Assembly (NCBI GenBank): GCA_022826945.1
Contig: JAJDTY010000050.1
Span: 49,480-113,479, forward strand
From: Candidatus Binatia bacterium
Lineage (GTDB): Bacteria > Desulfobacterota > Binatia > Bin18
Direction: 5' to 3'
DNA: 64,000 nucleotides
In this document: one piece after another, positions 28,207 through 36,122 of the stretch
How positions within the stretch are numbered: position 1 is the first letter of the stretch
Layout of the letters: each line of letters starts with the position of its first letter
Translations under genes and position numbers: made by a program
Notes under the pieces: generated by a model
Database searches by the model: none
What the model saw: only the letters and a program-made list of their open reading frames with translations
What the model was told of the DNA's origin: nothing

Positions 28207-29112
28207 TTACCCAGCCTTGCGGGGTTCACTCCGCACGTCAAAGCCTCCCTCTTCGGGCGCGTGGCCATAGACGTCGCGCACATAGTATTCGGACTGATGT
28301 GTCGCGGGCCGTCCGCCCCAGCCATACTCGATCAGCCAGCCCGAGGGCGTACGGAAATAGAACGAATACATATGATCGTTGGAGTGTTTGCCGGGTGTAA
28401 TGGCGACCGGCACCTTATGCTCGCGGACAATCTCATGGGTCAGGCCCACGTCGTCCAGATTGTCCACCTCGACCATAATATGGTTGAGGCGCTGCTCGGA
28501 CGGACCGATTCCAAAGGCCACGGAGTGGTCACGCTCATTGCAGTGCATAAAAACTGGTGCAATCGTCTGCTTGCCCCTGTGAATCTTGTATTCCACGCTG
28601 CCGCGCATGCCCAGGGCGCGGTAAAAGCGATACGCCGCTTCCGTATCCTGTTGGCCGACAATACAGTGGCCCAAGCCGCCCGCGCCGGTCTTGAACCGGC
28701 CGTGCATACGGCGTCCGGGATAAAACGGCTGGCTGAACTGGACCTGTGGACCGTGAAAAATTTCAACCGGATTGCCGTTGGGGTCGGCAAGTTTCAACAC
28801 TTCCAGCACGCGGCGTTCGGCAGCCTCGTCCGGCGATCCCACGCGGTAGGCAATATCCGCCTCGGACAACTGCTGCTGCATCTGCCCGAACTCTTCGGGC
28901 CCGGCAACCCGAAAGCCGAGATAGAGCAGATCGTCGCTTGGATCGTCGTGCAGGACAATCCGATGATGCCAGTAGTCCATACGCGCGTAGCAGCGGTCGC
29001 CTTCTCCGTCGTCCGCAATTTCCCAGCCAATAATATTGGTCGCAAAATGCTTCCAGGTACCGATATCCTTGACGCCAACACCCATATATCCCAACTCTGT
29101 CACATGAATCAT
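28207..29112 (-). CDS. Type I extradiol ring-cleaving dioxygenase (BphC/HsaC-like, VOC fold)
   Basis: The 301-residue protein has two VOC modules and the whole BphC-type active site: metal ligands His149 (GLGHCIV), His211 (LNHIMVEV) and Glu262 (LIEYGWG), and the second-shell His196 (RDHSVAF), His247 (NDHMYSFY) and Tyr252. These match the spacing of biphenyl-2,3-diol 1,2-dioxygenase. It should open a catechol ring next to a hydroxyl with O2 and Fe(II). It is the first gene of the minus-strand arm; the divergent arm starts 199 bp away. Real substrate unknown. Confidence 0.9.
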   Translation of the reverse strand: MIHVTELGYMGVGVKDIGTWKHFATNIIGWEIADDGEGDRCYARMDYWHHRIVLHDDPSDDLLYLGFRVAGPEEFGQMQQQLSEADIAYRVGSPDEAAERRVLEVLKLADPNGNPVEIFHGPQVQFSQPFYPGRRMHGRFKTGAGGLGHCIVGQQDTEAAYRFYRALGMRGSVEYKIHRGKQTIAPVFMHCNERDHSVAFGIGPSEQRLNHIMVEVDNLDDVGLTHEIVREHKVPVAITPGKHSNDHMYSFYFRTPSGWLIEYGWGGRPATHQSEYYVRDVYGHAPEEGGFDVRSEPRKAG

Positions 29113-29311
29113 ATTCCTCTCCTTTGGAGTTGTTTTTTCATCTCGCTTTGTCCACTCCTACCCGTGACCAATCATACCTCTGCTTTCAAGACAGATACAG
29201 GGATAGGCAGGTTGCGGCTTCCGTTCCGGGCAGGAGTGCGCTACCGTGCCTTTCTCGTTTCATGTCTGTCAGGTGTCAAGCGGGAGGGAGAGATCGCTGA
29301 CGGGAGTCGCC

Positions 29312-30310
29312 ATGATCCGAACAACGGTCGTAGGAAGTTGGCCGCTGCCTGAACAGTACCGGAACCGCTTATTGCAGTATCACCGAGGGCAGTTGCCCGA
29401 CATGCTCGTCAAACCGACACTGAGCGGTGCGGCAGAAGTGGCCATCCGCGAGCAGCAGGCGACCGGCGTGACCCAGTTCATGGGCGGTGAGTTTTTCGCC
29501 GAGGTCTTCATTCAGCACATCCCCCGCCAACTCACCGGCATCCGCCTGGTGAAACCCCAAGCCGACGAATTACGGACGTATAGGGATGTGGCCCGCTACG
29601 AACTGACCGGCGATATCGAGGCGCCTCGCGGTCTGGGCTATGTCGAGGCATTCCGCCGGGAATCTCATATTGAACCGAGCCTGGATAAAGTTGCCGTGCC
29701 CGGTCCCTTGGAAGTGCTCGGGCATCTTCAATGGACAGATGCGGTTCGAGCCCAGCTTCCACGGGCCATCGAGATCGTCAATCGGGAGCTGCGCGGGCTC
29801 GCGGCCGCCCAGGTCCGGGAGATACAACTCGATATCCCCACGGTCGCCATCCGCTCCGTCCTGGGCCGTCTCGCTCCTGAGGAGGCGGCCGATGTAATCG
29901 CCCAGAGCTTTGAAGGGGTGGATGCGCTCAAGACCATCCACTGTTGCCTGGGCGACCTCGGTTCGCAGTCCGCCGTCACCATCCATAATCTCCACGCCCT
30001 GCTGCCCTATATTGAGCGCCTGGCCGGTGTGATCGACAAGGTCCACCTGGAATGCTCCCATCCCGGACAGTGGGCCGACCGGGCCAGTCTGCGCGATATT
30101 CCCACGGGCATGCAGGTCATTGCCGGCATTGTCGATGTCAAAGCGCCGGTTGAAACCAATGCCCAGATTGAGGAGCGTATTCGTGAGGTGCTCAAATATG
30201 TCGAAGCAGACCGGCTGTGGATTGCGCCGTCCTGCGGCCTGGGCCGTCGCACAACGGACATTGCCATGGGCAAAGTCTCACGCATGGTTGAGGTAGCAAA
30301 GCGCAGCTGA
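29312..30310 (+). CDS. Short MetE-like (cobalamin-independent) methyltransferase
   Basis: The 332-residue protein is the catalytic half of cobalamin-independent methionine synthase without the N-terminal barrel. All four zinc ligands are present: His210 and Cys212 (IHCCLGD), Glu247 (HLECSHPG) and Cys308 (SCGLGRR). Short forms of this family transfer methyl groups from donors other than folate. Its place as first gene of the hydroquinone dioxygenase operon, and not with methionine genes, suggests a catabolic demethylase or a methyl-transfer step. The ATG at 29312 is chosen because the protein begins with MIRTTVVGSWP. Confidence 0.85.
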   Translation: MIRTTVVGSWPLPEQYRNRLLQYHRGQLPDMLVKPTLSGAAEVAIREQQATGVTQFMGGEFFAEVFIQHIPRQLTGIRLVKPQADELRTYRDVARYELTGDIEAPRGLGYVEAFRRESHIEPSLDKVAVPGPLEVLGHLQWTDAVRAQLPRAIEIVNRELRGLAAAQVREIQLDIPTVAIRSVLGRLAPEEAADVIAQSFEGVDALKTIHCCLGDLGSQSAVTIHNLHALLPYIERLAGVIDKVHLECSHPGQWADRASLRDIPTGMQVIAGIVDVKAPVETNAQIEERIREVLKYVEADRLWIAPSCGLGRRTTDIAMGKVSRMVEVAKRS

Positions 30311-30361
30311 CACAGTCTATGTTCACAGTCGAACAGGTCGGCAGTATCAGGAGGGAGCAGT

Positions 30362-30862
30362 ATGTCGGAATATACGACCGTGTTTGGTTCCCTGGAGCGG
30401 TATGAAAAAGGCCGGGTCGAGATCATTAACGACCAGGCCCGGCATTACGCCTTTTCCAATATCTTCGAGGTTGCCTCTCAGGCCCAGCCATATGAAAAGA
30501 TCGCCGTGGCAAAAAACCTGGAGTATGTGGTCGAAGTCCTGCGCGCGGAAGGTCGCTCAGACTGGTTTACCGTGGTACACGATGAGTTCGCGGTGGTGAT
30601 GGACGGGCACCTGGAGCTTCATCTGGTCAAACTCGACGACCCGGCCTCCGTTGTGTCACCGGACACGCAAGGGTCGGTGCGCCTGCCTGGATCGCCCGTC
30701 GGCAAAAAAATGGGCTGGATGAAACTCGGGCGCGGGCATCAGGCCTTGCTGCCGGCCGGTGCGGCCTATCAGTTTCTGGCCGAACAACCGTGCGTCATAC
30801 TGCTGCAAACGCTGAAAGGATCGCTCACGGTCGAAAAATGGGCGGATATTTGTGCAGCATAA
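30362..30862 (+). CDS. hapC: Hydroquinone 1,2-dioxygenase small (alpha) subunit
   Basis: The 166-residue cupin-like protein matches the small subunit of hydroquinone 1,2-dioxygenase (HapC/PnpC) in length, and its gene is directly upstream of a large-subunit gene, 11 bp apart. Visible: HYAFSNIFEVASQAQPYEKIAVAKNLEYVV and VVHDEFAVVMDGHLELHLVKLDD (near residue 80). The small subunit does not hold the iron. Known enzymes act on para-hydroxyphenols and give 4-hydroxymuconic semialdehyde. GGAGGGAG precedes the ATG. Confidence 0.8.
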   Translation: MSEYTTVFGSLERYEKGRVEIINDQARHYAFSNIFEVASQAQPYEKIAVAKNLEYVVEVLRAEGRSDWFTVVHDEFAVVMDGHLELHLVKLDDPASVVSPDTQGSVRLPGSPVGKKMGWMKLGRGHQALLPAGAAYQFLAEQPCVILLQTLKGSLTVEKWADICAA

Positions 30863-30873
30863 GGAGACAGACG

Positions 30874-31863
30874 ATGAGTAGCGTCAAAGCCTCGGCGCCC
30901 GACACGAAGACCGGGTATAAGCGTTTTGAGTTAGGACAGTTTTCTTTTTCACGCGACGAGTACTTCGTCACCGTCCGCTGGCCGGCCAGAGAGGCGCAAC
31001 TTTCCCACACCATGCCGGTGGATGCCTTTCTCAGGGCCCTGGTGCGCGATGTGGCCTGGGGATTTTTTTACGGCTGGGTCAATTTCGATGCCGTGCTCGG
31101 CACCCGTAATCGGTACGGGCAGGTGGAGTTATACGCCGGACGCTATAACGACAGCTATCATGACTCCGGCCTCGATTATGTCGAGACCTTTGAGACACCC
31201 GAGATTCTGGCCACCTTCAAGACCATGCTGGCCGACTGGACGAACGCCGGCTTTGACCCGTTTGCCGCGCCCGCGGAGACCGGCACCACAGTCTTCGGCA
31301 AAAAGAACGGGAGCAACACCGCAGCCATTGAACGCCACCGGGAGACCTGTCGTCGTATGCCGGGTCTACCCGGCGATGCCTCGCTCCGCTCGGACGCCAA
31401 CGGCTATCCGATCAACCGCGCCTTTGCCGATGTCGAACAGGACGAGCCCGAGATTCATGCCGAGCCGGGCTTTGAGAACGAGGTCCATGCCTTTAATCTG
31501 TTCAAATACTTGTCTCGCTCCGATGTGACCTGGAACCCTTCCGTCGTCTCCGTGTGTCGCAACAGCCTGTTCTGCCCGACTACCGAGGAGCACATCCTGC
31601 CGGTCATTCACGGCAACGACCGGGTCGAGTGGTTTATCCAGGTCAGCGATCAGATCACCTGGCAGGTGAGCGACAAAGAGACCGGCCATCCTCGGGCCAG
31701 GGTGGTCATGAAGCCCGGCGATGTGGCGGCCATGCCGGCCGATATTCGGCACCAGGGCTTTTCGCCCAAGCGGGCCATGCTGCTGGTCTGGGAAAACGCA
31801 ACGTCGGGTCTGCCCGAAAAATACGACAGCGGCGAGCTCTCCCCCTATCCGATCGAGCTGTAA
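30874..31863 (+). CDS. hapD: Hydroquinone 1,2-dioxygenase large (beta) subunit
   Basis: The 329-residue protein carries the iron site of the HapD/PnpD family. His246, Asn248 and Glu252 (IHGNDRVEW) and His293 (IRHQGF) keep the spacing H-x-N-x3-E and H+47 that I recall for PnpD (His256, Asn258, Glu262, His303). Together with the small subunit it should cleave hydroquinone or a substituted hydroquinone, opening the ring between a hydroxyl-bearing carbon and its neighbour. The ATG at 30874 has AAGGAG 8 bp before it. The gene runs into the luciferase-like gene with a 16-bp gap. Confidence 0.87.
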   Translation: MSSVKASAPDTKTGYKRFELGQFSFSRDEYFVTVRWPAREAQLSHTMPVDAFLRALVRDVAWGFFYGWVNFDAVLGTRNRYGQVELYAGRYNDSYHDSGLDYVETFETPEILATFKTMLADWTNAGFDPFAAPAETGTTVFGKKNGSNTAAIERHRETCRRMPGLPGDASLRSDANGYPINRAFADVEQDEPEIHAEPGFENEVHAFNLFKYLSRSDVTWNPSVVSVCRNSLFCPTTEEHILPVIHGNDRVEWFIQVSDQITWQVSDKETGHPRARVVMKPGDVAAMPADIRHQGFSPKRAMLLVWENATSGLPEKYDSGELSPYPIEL

Positions 31864-31879
31864 TCAGAAGGAGAACCGC

Positions 31880-32935
31880 ATGAAGTTCGGCGTGTTGTAT
31901 ATTCCTGACTATTACGAAGAACGCCACAAATCGTCCAGCCATTACTACGGCGAAATGCTGGAGCAGATCGATCTGTGCGAAGAAATCGGTATGGACAGCA
32001 TCTGGTTTGCCGAGCACTACGTCGGCGGCTATGCCTTTCCTTCCCCGCCGATTTTTGCCGCCGCGGTTGCGCAGCGTACGAAGCGTGTTCGCTTCGGTAC
32101 CGCGGTCACCTTGTTGCCATTGACCAACCCGATCAAGACGGCCGAGGAATATGCGATGCTGGATGTCCTCAGCGACGGACGGCTCGATTTTGGGATCGGC
32201 CGGGGCATCCTGCGCCACGAGTACGACCTGTTTGGGATCAACCCGGACGAAAGCCAAGGTCGTTATCATGAGGCGCTCGATGTTATCCTCCAGGCCTGGA
32301 CCCAGGACGAGGTCACGTGTACGGGCGACTACTTCACCGTCGATCATGTCAAAACCCTGCCCAAGCCGGTTCAGCAACCCCACCCGCCCGTCTGGGCGGC
32401 TGCCGTGGCCTCTCAAGAGTCGTTCATCTGGACGGGTGAGCGGGGCTATAACATCATGCTCGTCCCATTCGCCTATCCAACCTTCGGCCCGCTCCGCGAG
32501 CGGGTCGATCTGTATCGCCAGACCTTGATGGACAACGGCCACGACCCGGCCCAAAAAGAAGTCCAAGGCACCTACCATCTGTACGTCGCCGAGGACGACG
32601 AGCAGGCCCGGCGCGAGGCCGCAACGGAGTTGGAGCGCTATTTCAAGTTCTTCGCCAGCCTGGACAAGCCCTGGCAGTCGGATGAATACAAAGCCTACGG
32701 CAAGGGCCTCGGCGATATCTTCTCTCAGCTCAACTACGACGTTCTGGACAAAGGCGACGGCCTGATGTTCGGTACTCCTGAGCGCTGTATTCAGCGCATC
32801 AAGAACATCAAGGAAGGCTTGGGCATTACCTATATGCTGTTTGAGGTCAATTTCGGCGGCATGGCTCACGACAAGGTGCTGCGCTCGCTGGAACGTTTTG
32901 GCAAGGAAGTGCTGCCGCACGTACGTGACGTATAG
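31880..32935 (+). CDS. Luciferase-like monooxygenase (LLM class)
   Basis: The 351-residue protein is a luciferase-fold flavin monooxygenase: CEEIGMDSIWFAEHYVGGYAFPSPP near residue 35, VRFGTAVTLLPLTNPIKTAEE, and RLDFGIGRGILRHEYDLFGI (near 108). The HYVGGYAF stretch is like FMN/F420-type members that act on aromatic or alkyl substrates. AAGGAG precedes the ATG. It lies in the same run as hapCD and the PhzS-like gene and is the third LLM enzyme in 10 kb. Confidence 0.88.
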   Translation: MKFGVLYIPDYYEERHKSSSHYYGEMLEQIDLCEEIGMDSIWFAEHYVGGYAFPSPPIFAAAVAQRTKRVRFGTAVTLLPLTNPIKTAEEYAMLDVLSDGRLDFGIGRGILRHEYDLFGINPDESQGRYHEALDVILQAWTQDEVTCTGDYFTVDHVKTLPKPVQQPHPPVWAAAVASQESFIWTGERGYNIMLVPFAYPTFGPLRERVDLYRQTLMDNGHDPAQKEVQGTYHLYVAEDDEQARREAATELERYFKFFASLDKPWQSDEYKAYGKGLGDIFSQLNYDVLDKGDGLMFGTPERCIQRIKNIKEGLGITYMLFEVNFGGMAHDKVLRSLERFGKEVLPHVRDV

Positions 32936-32959
32936 GCTTGGCCGGCTGGGGGAGGCAGG

Positions 32960-34222
32960 GTGAAAATTGCCATTATCGGTGGGGGTATCGGCGGTATGAC
33001 GCTGGCCCTGTCGCTCCACGATGCCGGCCTCACCGATGTCGATATCTATGAGTCCGCTCATACGATCAGCGAGTTGGGCGTCGGCATCAACGTACTGCCC
33101 CACGCGGTCCGCGAGCTGACCGAACTCGGCCTGCTGGACGGCCTCTCCGCGGTCGGCATCCCCACCGGCGAGTTGGTCTTCTACTCCAAACATGGCCAGC
33201 GCATCTGGGGTGAACCTCGCGGCCGCGCCGCGGGATATCACTGGCCCCAGTTCTCCATTCATCGCGGCGAGCTATTAAAGGTGCTCCACCAAGCCGTAGC
33301 AGACCGGCTCGGCCAAGCGCATGTCCACACCGGCCACCATTTGGTCCGCTTCGGACAGGCAGCGGGAAGGGCCTGGGGCGAGTTCGTCGATAGAGCAAGG
33401 AATACGGCTGCGCGTCGTGTCGAGGCCGACCTGCTGGTTGCCTGTGACGGCGTCCATTCGGTTGTCCGTCAGCAACTCTATCCCGACGAGGGTCCGCCCA
33501 AGTGGAACGGGATTACGATGTGGCGGGGAGTCACCGAGGGAAAGCCGTTTCTGTCGGGCCGCACGATGCTGATGGCCGGCTATTTTCAGCGGCGGGTGGT
33601 TATCTATCCGATTTCAAAGCGCCACGAAGACCGGGGCCGAGCGCTCATCAACTGGGTAGCGGAATTCAAGGTCGCCGACGATCAACCCATGCCCCCGCAA
33701 GACTGGGAGCACACGGCGCGTCTTGCAGAAGCGCTGGCCCCCTTTGCGTCGTTTACCTTTGATTTTCTCGATGTACCGGAACTCATGCGGCAGGCTGAGG
33801 TTATTTACCAATACCCGATGGTCGATCGTGACCCGCTGCCGGACTGGGACTTCGGGCGGGTGACGCTACTGGGCGATGCGGCCCATCCCATGTATCCGGT
33901 CGGCTCGAACGGAGCCTCCCAGGCTATTATTGACGCACGCGTATTGGCACGGGAACTCGCGCTCCAGCCGTCGATTGAGCGCGCCGTAGCCGCCTATGAT
34001 GCCGCGCGTCGTCCGGCTACCGCGGCGGTCGTGCAAGCGAACAGAAAAGTCGGGCCGGAACAGTGCATGGAGCTTGTCGAGCAACGCGCGCCGAATGGGT
34101 TTAGCAATCTCGACGACGTCATCAGCCAACGCGAGTTGGAGGAAATTTCCCGTTCGTATAAACGCACGGCCGGTTTCGACCCCGACATATTGAACAACCG
34201 ACCGTCCCTGTCAGTCGGTTAG
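32960..34222 (+). CDS. PhzS-like FAD-dependent aromatic monooxygenase
   Basis: The 420-residue flavoprotein has the Rossmann GGGIGGM near residue 7, the DG motif (VACDGVHSVVR near 165) and the GD motif (TLLGDAAHPMYPVGSNGASQAI near 305). GVGINVLPHAVREL and EPRGRAAGYHWPQFSIHRGELL strongly resemble PhzS, which hydroxylates and decarboxylates a carboxyphenazine, and salicylate hydroxylase-like enzymes. A decarboxylating para- or ipso-hydroxylation giving a hydroquinone for HapCD is a sensible guess. The start is GTG with GGGGGAGG before it. Confidence 0.87.
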   Translation: MKIAIIGGGIGGMTLALSLHDAGLTDVDIYESAHTISELGVGINVLPHAVRELTELGLLDGLSAVGIPTGELVFYSKHGQRIWGEPRGRAAGYHWPQFSIHRGELLKVLHQAVADRLGQAHVHTGHHLVRFGQAAGRAWGEFVDRARNTAARRVEADLLVACDGVHSVVRQQLYPDEGPPKWNGITMWRGVTEGKPFLSGRTMLMAGYFQRRVVIYPISKRHEDRGRALINWVAEFKVADDQPMPPQDWEHTARLAEALAPFASFTFDFLDVPELMRQAEVIYQYPMVDRDPLPDWDFGRVTLLGDAAHPMYPVGSNGASQAIIDARVLARELALQPSIERAVAAYDAARRPATAAVVQANRKVGPEQCMELVEQRAPNGFSNLDDVISQRELEEISRSYKRTAGFDPDILNNRPSLSVG

Positions 34223-34293
34223 CACTATGCCTGTTTTTTCAAGAGACCGTTCTCACGCTACGCGATCTGACGAGACGAAAATCACATCTCTGG

Positions 34294-34653
34294 CTACATT
34301 CCAAATAACCGTTGTAGCTTACTCGCGACTTGGGACTGCAATTCCGATGACAGCTCACCAAGCTCACGCTGAATCAGACTGGTTGTTACCATCATAAGGA
34401 GGTGAAGGCTCAGCGTAGAAGAGACTTGCAGCCTCGTTTCGGTAAAATCGGGATGCTCCGAATCAAGTACAAGATCACTATCCAACAACGGGTCGGGAAT
34501 ACGACTGGTAATAAAAGCCAGAACAAGATGGCGGTGTGGTCCGACCGCCTCGGTCAGGCAGGCCGCCGGTCGAACCTTTCGTGTGGACAGGTCGTCAAAA
34601 GGAAAGGGAACAAGAACGATCTTACCCTTGGTCACGAAAAGGCTTCCCGTCAC
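34294..34653 (-). CDS. PemK/MazF-family toxin
   Basis: The 119-residue protein has the PemK/MazF fold signature GKIVLVPFPFDDLSTRKVRPAACL near residue 9 and a C-terminal helix (SQVASKLQRLF). MazF-like toxins are mRNA-cleaving endoribonucleases. It overlaps the likely antitoxin gene by 32 bp. The family's conserved Arg/Lys region is present, so it may be active; no test of that is possible from sequence. Confidence 0.75.
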   Translation of the reverse strand: MTGSLFVTKGKIVLVPFPFDDLSTRKVRPAACLTEAVGPHRHLVLAFITSRIPDPLLDSDLVLDSEHPDFTETRLQVSSTLSLHLLMMVTTSLIQRELGELSSELQSQVASKLQRLFGM

Positions 34654-34888
34654 GCAGCGTATAGCGGTCTTCCGAGGAGTCTTTCAGAAAATCAAAGGCA
34701 GGATTCTGCCCCGCCGCCCGCAGCCACTCCTTCTCATCCATATCGGCAACGTCAGCCTCTTCCGGGAAGACAATAATGACCCTCACCCGACTCGGACCGG
34801 AGAGCGGAAGCGGAGCGTCCAGATGCAACTGATGCTGCTCGTCAATGGTTCCCATCACTTCCAGCGCTTTCGAGGCAGCTTCCTTCAT
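34622..34888 (-). CDS. Probable cognate antitoxin of the MazF-like pair
   Basis: The 88-residue protein has a short beta start (VMGTIDEQHQLHLDAPLPLSGPSRVRVIIVF) and an acidic C-terminal tail (EADVADMDEKEWLRAAG...FDFLKDSSEDRYTLRDGKPF). This two-part layout and overlap with the toxin gene suit an antitoxin, but I do not recognise the exact family. The order antitoxin-toxin and 32-bp overlap suggest coupled translation. Confidence 0.55.
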   Translation of the reverse strand: MKEAASKALEVMGTIDEQHQLHLDAPLPLSGPSRVRVIIVFPEEADVADMDEKEWLRAAGQNPAFDFLKDSSEDRYTLRDGKPFRDQG

Positions 34889-34960
34889 GTGTGCTTCTTG
34901 TGGAGAAGAAAGACACTCCTACCGTACCAGAGATAGAGTGCAAAGAAAGTGGTCTCCCCC

Positions 34961-36094
34961 CTATCCGCTGGCGGCAAAACGCTCCAAATGGTGATCCGCG
35001 TCGCCAAAGGTCTGGGCGATCATGGTCAGGCGGCGAAACGTGTGACTGACTTTCAATTCCTCAGTCATGCCCATCCCCCCATGCAACTGAACGGCTTCCT
35101 GGCTGATGTGACGGCAGGCGTCGGCAATATGGATTTTTGCCGCGGATATGGTCCGACGACGTTCGTCGGCATCCGCGCTGTCGGCCTTCACGCAGGCCAG
35201 ACAGGCCATGGATCTGGCCTGCTCAGCGATGATCGTCATCTCCACCATGCGGTGTTGCAGGGCCTGAAACGAACCGATCGGCACCCCGAACTGCTTCCGT
35301 GTCTTGAGGTACTCAAGCGTGGTGTCGTTCGCAAACTGCATAGCCCCAACCGCTTCCGCGCAGACCAGGGCGGTTGCATAGTCCACCACGGCTTCGATCA
35401 GCGGCAGGGCCTGTCCTTCCGGGCCGATCAGCGCACCAGCGGGAACGACCGTTCCGGCGAAATGCACATCCGCGGCGCGTAAATTATCAATCGTCCGATA
35501 GGGCGTGAGCGTCACGCCTGGTGCGCTCGGGTCTATTATGAACAGGCTGATACCGTCCGCAGCGGTGGGAGAGCCTGCGGTGCGCGCCGACACAATGAGT
35601 TTATCGGCGCCGGGCGCGTGCAGGACGACACATTTCTCGCCCTCCAGCCGATAACCGCTATCGGTCTTCTCTGCCCGGCAGACGACATGGGCCAGATTAT
35701 AGCGCGCCTCGCGTTCGGTTTGGGCGAATGCCAGCTTGCACCGACCGGCAATGAGAGCCGGCAGAATCTCTTGCTGCTGGGTCTGACTGCTGCCCCGGGC
35801 AATGAGCTGTCCACCCAGACCGACGCTGGCCAGATAGGGCTCGACTATCAGCCCGTCGCCTATTGCTTCCATGACCGGCATCAGGTCTACCGCGCTTCCC
35901 CCAAAGCCCCCAACCTCGCTCGCAAAGGGCAGGCCCAGCAAGCCCATTTCGGCAAACGTGGTCCAAACCTGCTCACTATAGCCCTGGTCGGACTCGATGA
36001 TCGCTTGGCGAGCGGCAAAGGTGTATTCTTTGGTCAGAAACTGCCGGACACTCTGGGCCAGCAGTTGTTGTTCTTCGCTATAGTCGAAATTCAC
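34961..36094 (-). CDS. Acyl-CoA dehydrogenase (small-type, likely heteromeric partner)
   Basis: The 377-residue protein has acyl-CoA dehydrogenase order: N-terminal helices, a beta domain (CKLAFAQTEREARYNLAH near residue 120), and C-terminal helices with AVQLHGGMGMTEELKVSHTFRR. It resembles FadE28/PimD-like partners. The paired gene upstream (28-bp gap) encodes a second homologue, and such pairs often form heterotetramers on bulky acyl-CoAs. It is not known which chain holds the catalytic base here. Confidence 0.85.
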   Translation of the reverse strand: MNFDYSEEQQLLAQSVRQFLTKEYTFAARQAIIESDQGYSEQVWTTFAEMGLLGLPFASEVGGFGGSAVDLMPVMEAIGDGLIVEPYLASVGLGGQLIARGSSQTQQQEILPALIAGRCKLAFAQTEREARYNLAHVVCRAEKTDSGYRLEGEKCVVLHAPGADKLIVSARTAGSPTAADGISLFIIDPSAPGVTLTPYRTIDNLRAADVHFAGTVVPAGALIGPEGQALPLIEAVVDYATALVCAEAVGAMQFANDTTLEYLKTRKQFGVPIGSFQALQHRMVEMTIIAEQARSMACLACVKADSADADERRRTISAAKIHIADACRHISQEAVQLHGGMGMTEELKVSHTFRRLTMIAQTFGDADHHLERFAASG

Positions 36095-36122
36095 GCTGCG
36101 GTCTCCTGTTTACACATCCGGT

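Noticed and set aside
29113..29311. Riboswitch (SAM or cobalamin) before the MetE-like gene
   Set aside because: I find no B12 box, no SAM-type core and no clear terminator/antiterminator pair in this stretch.
28126..29352. Frame of 408 residues on the plus strand opposite the extradiol dioxygenase
   Set aside because: Antisense shadow; it overlaps the complete dioxygenase and the start of the MetE-like gene.
31706..33262. Long open frame of 518 residues on the minus strand across the LLM and PhzS-like genes
   Set aside because: It is antisense to two well-supported family proteins, has no recognisable domain, and is explained by the high G+C codon pattern.
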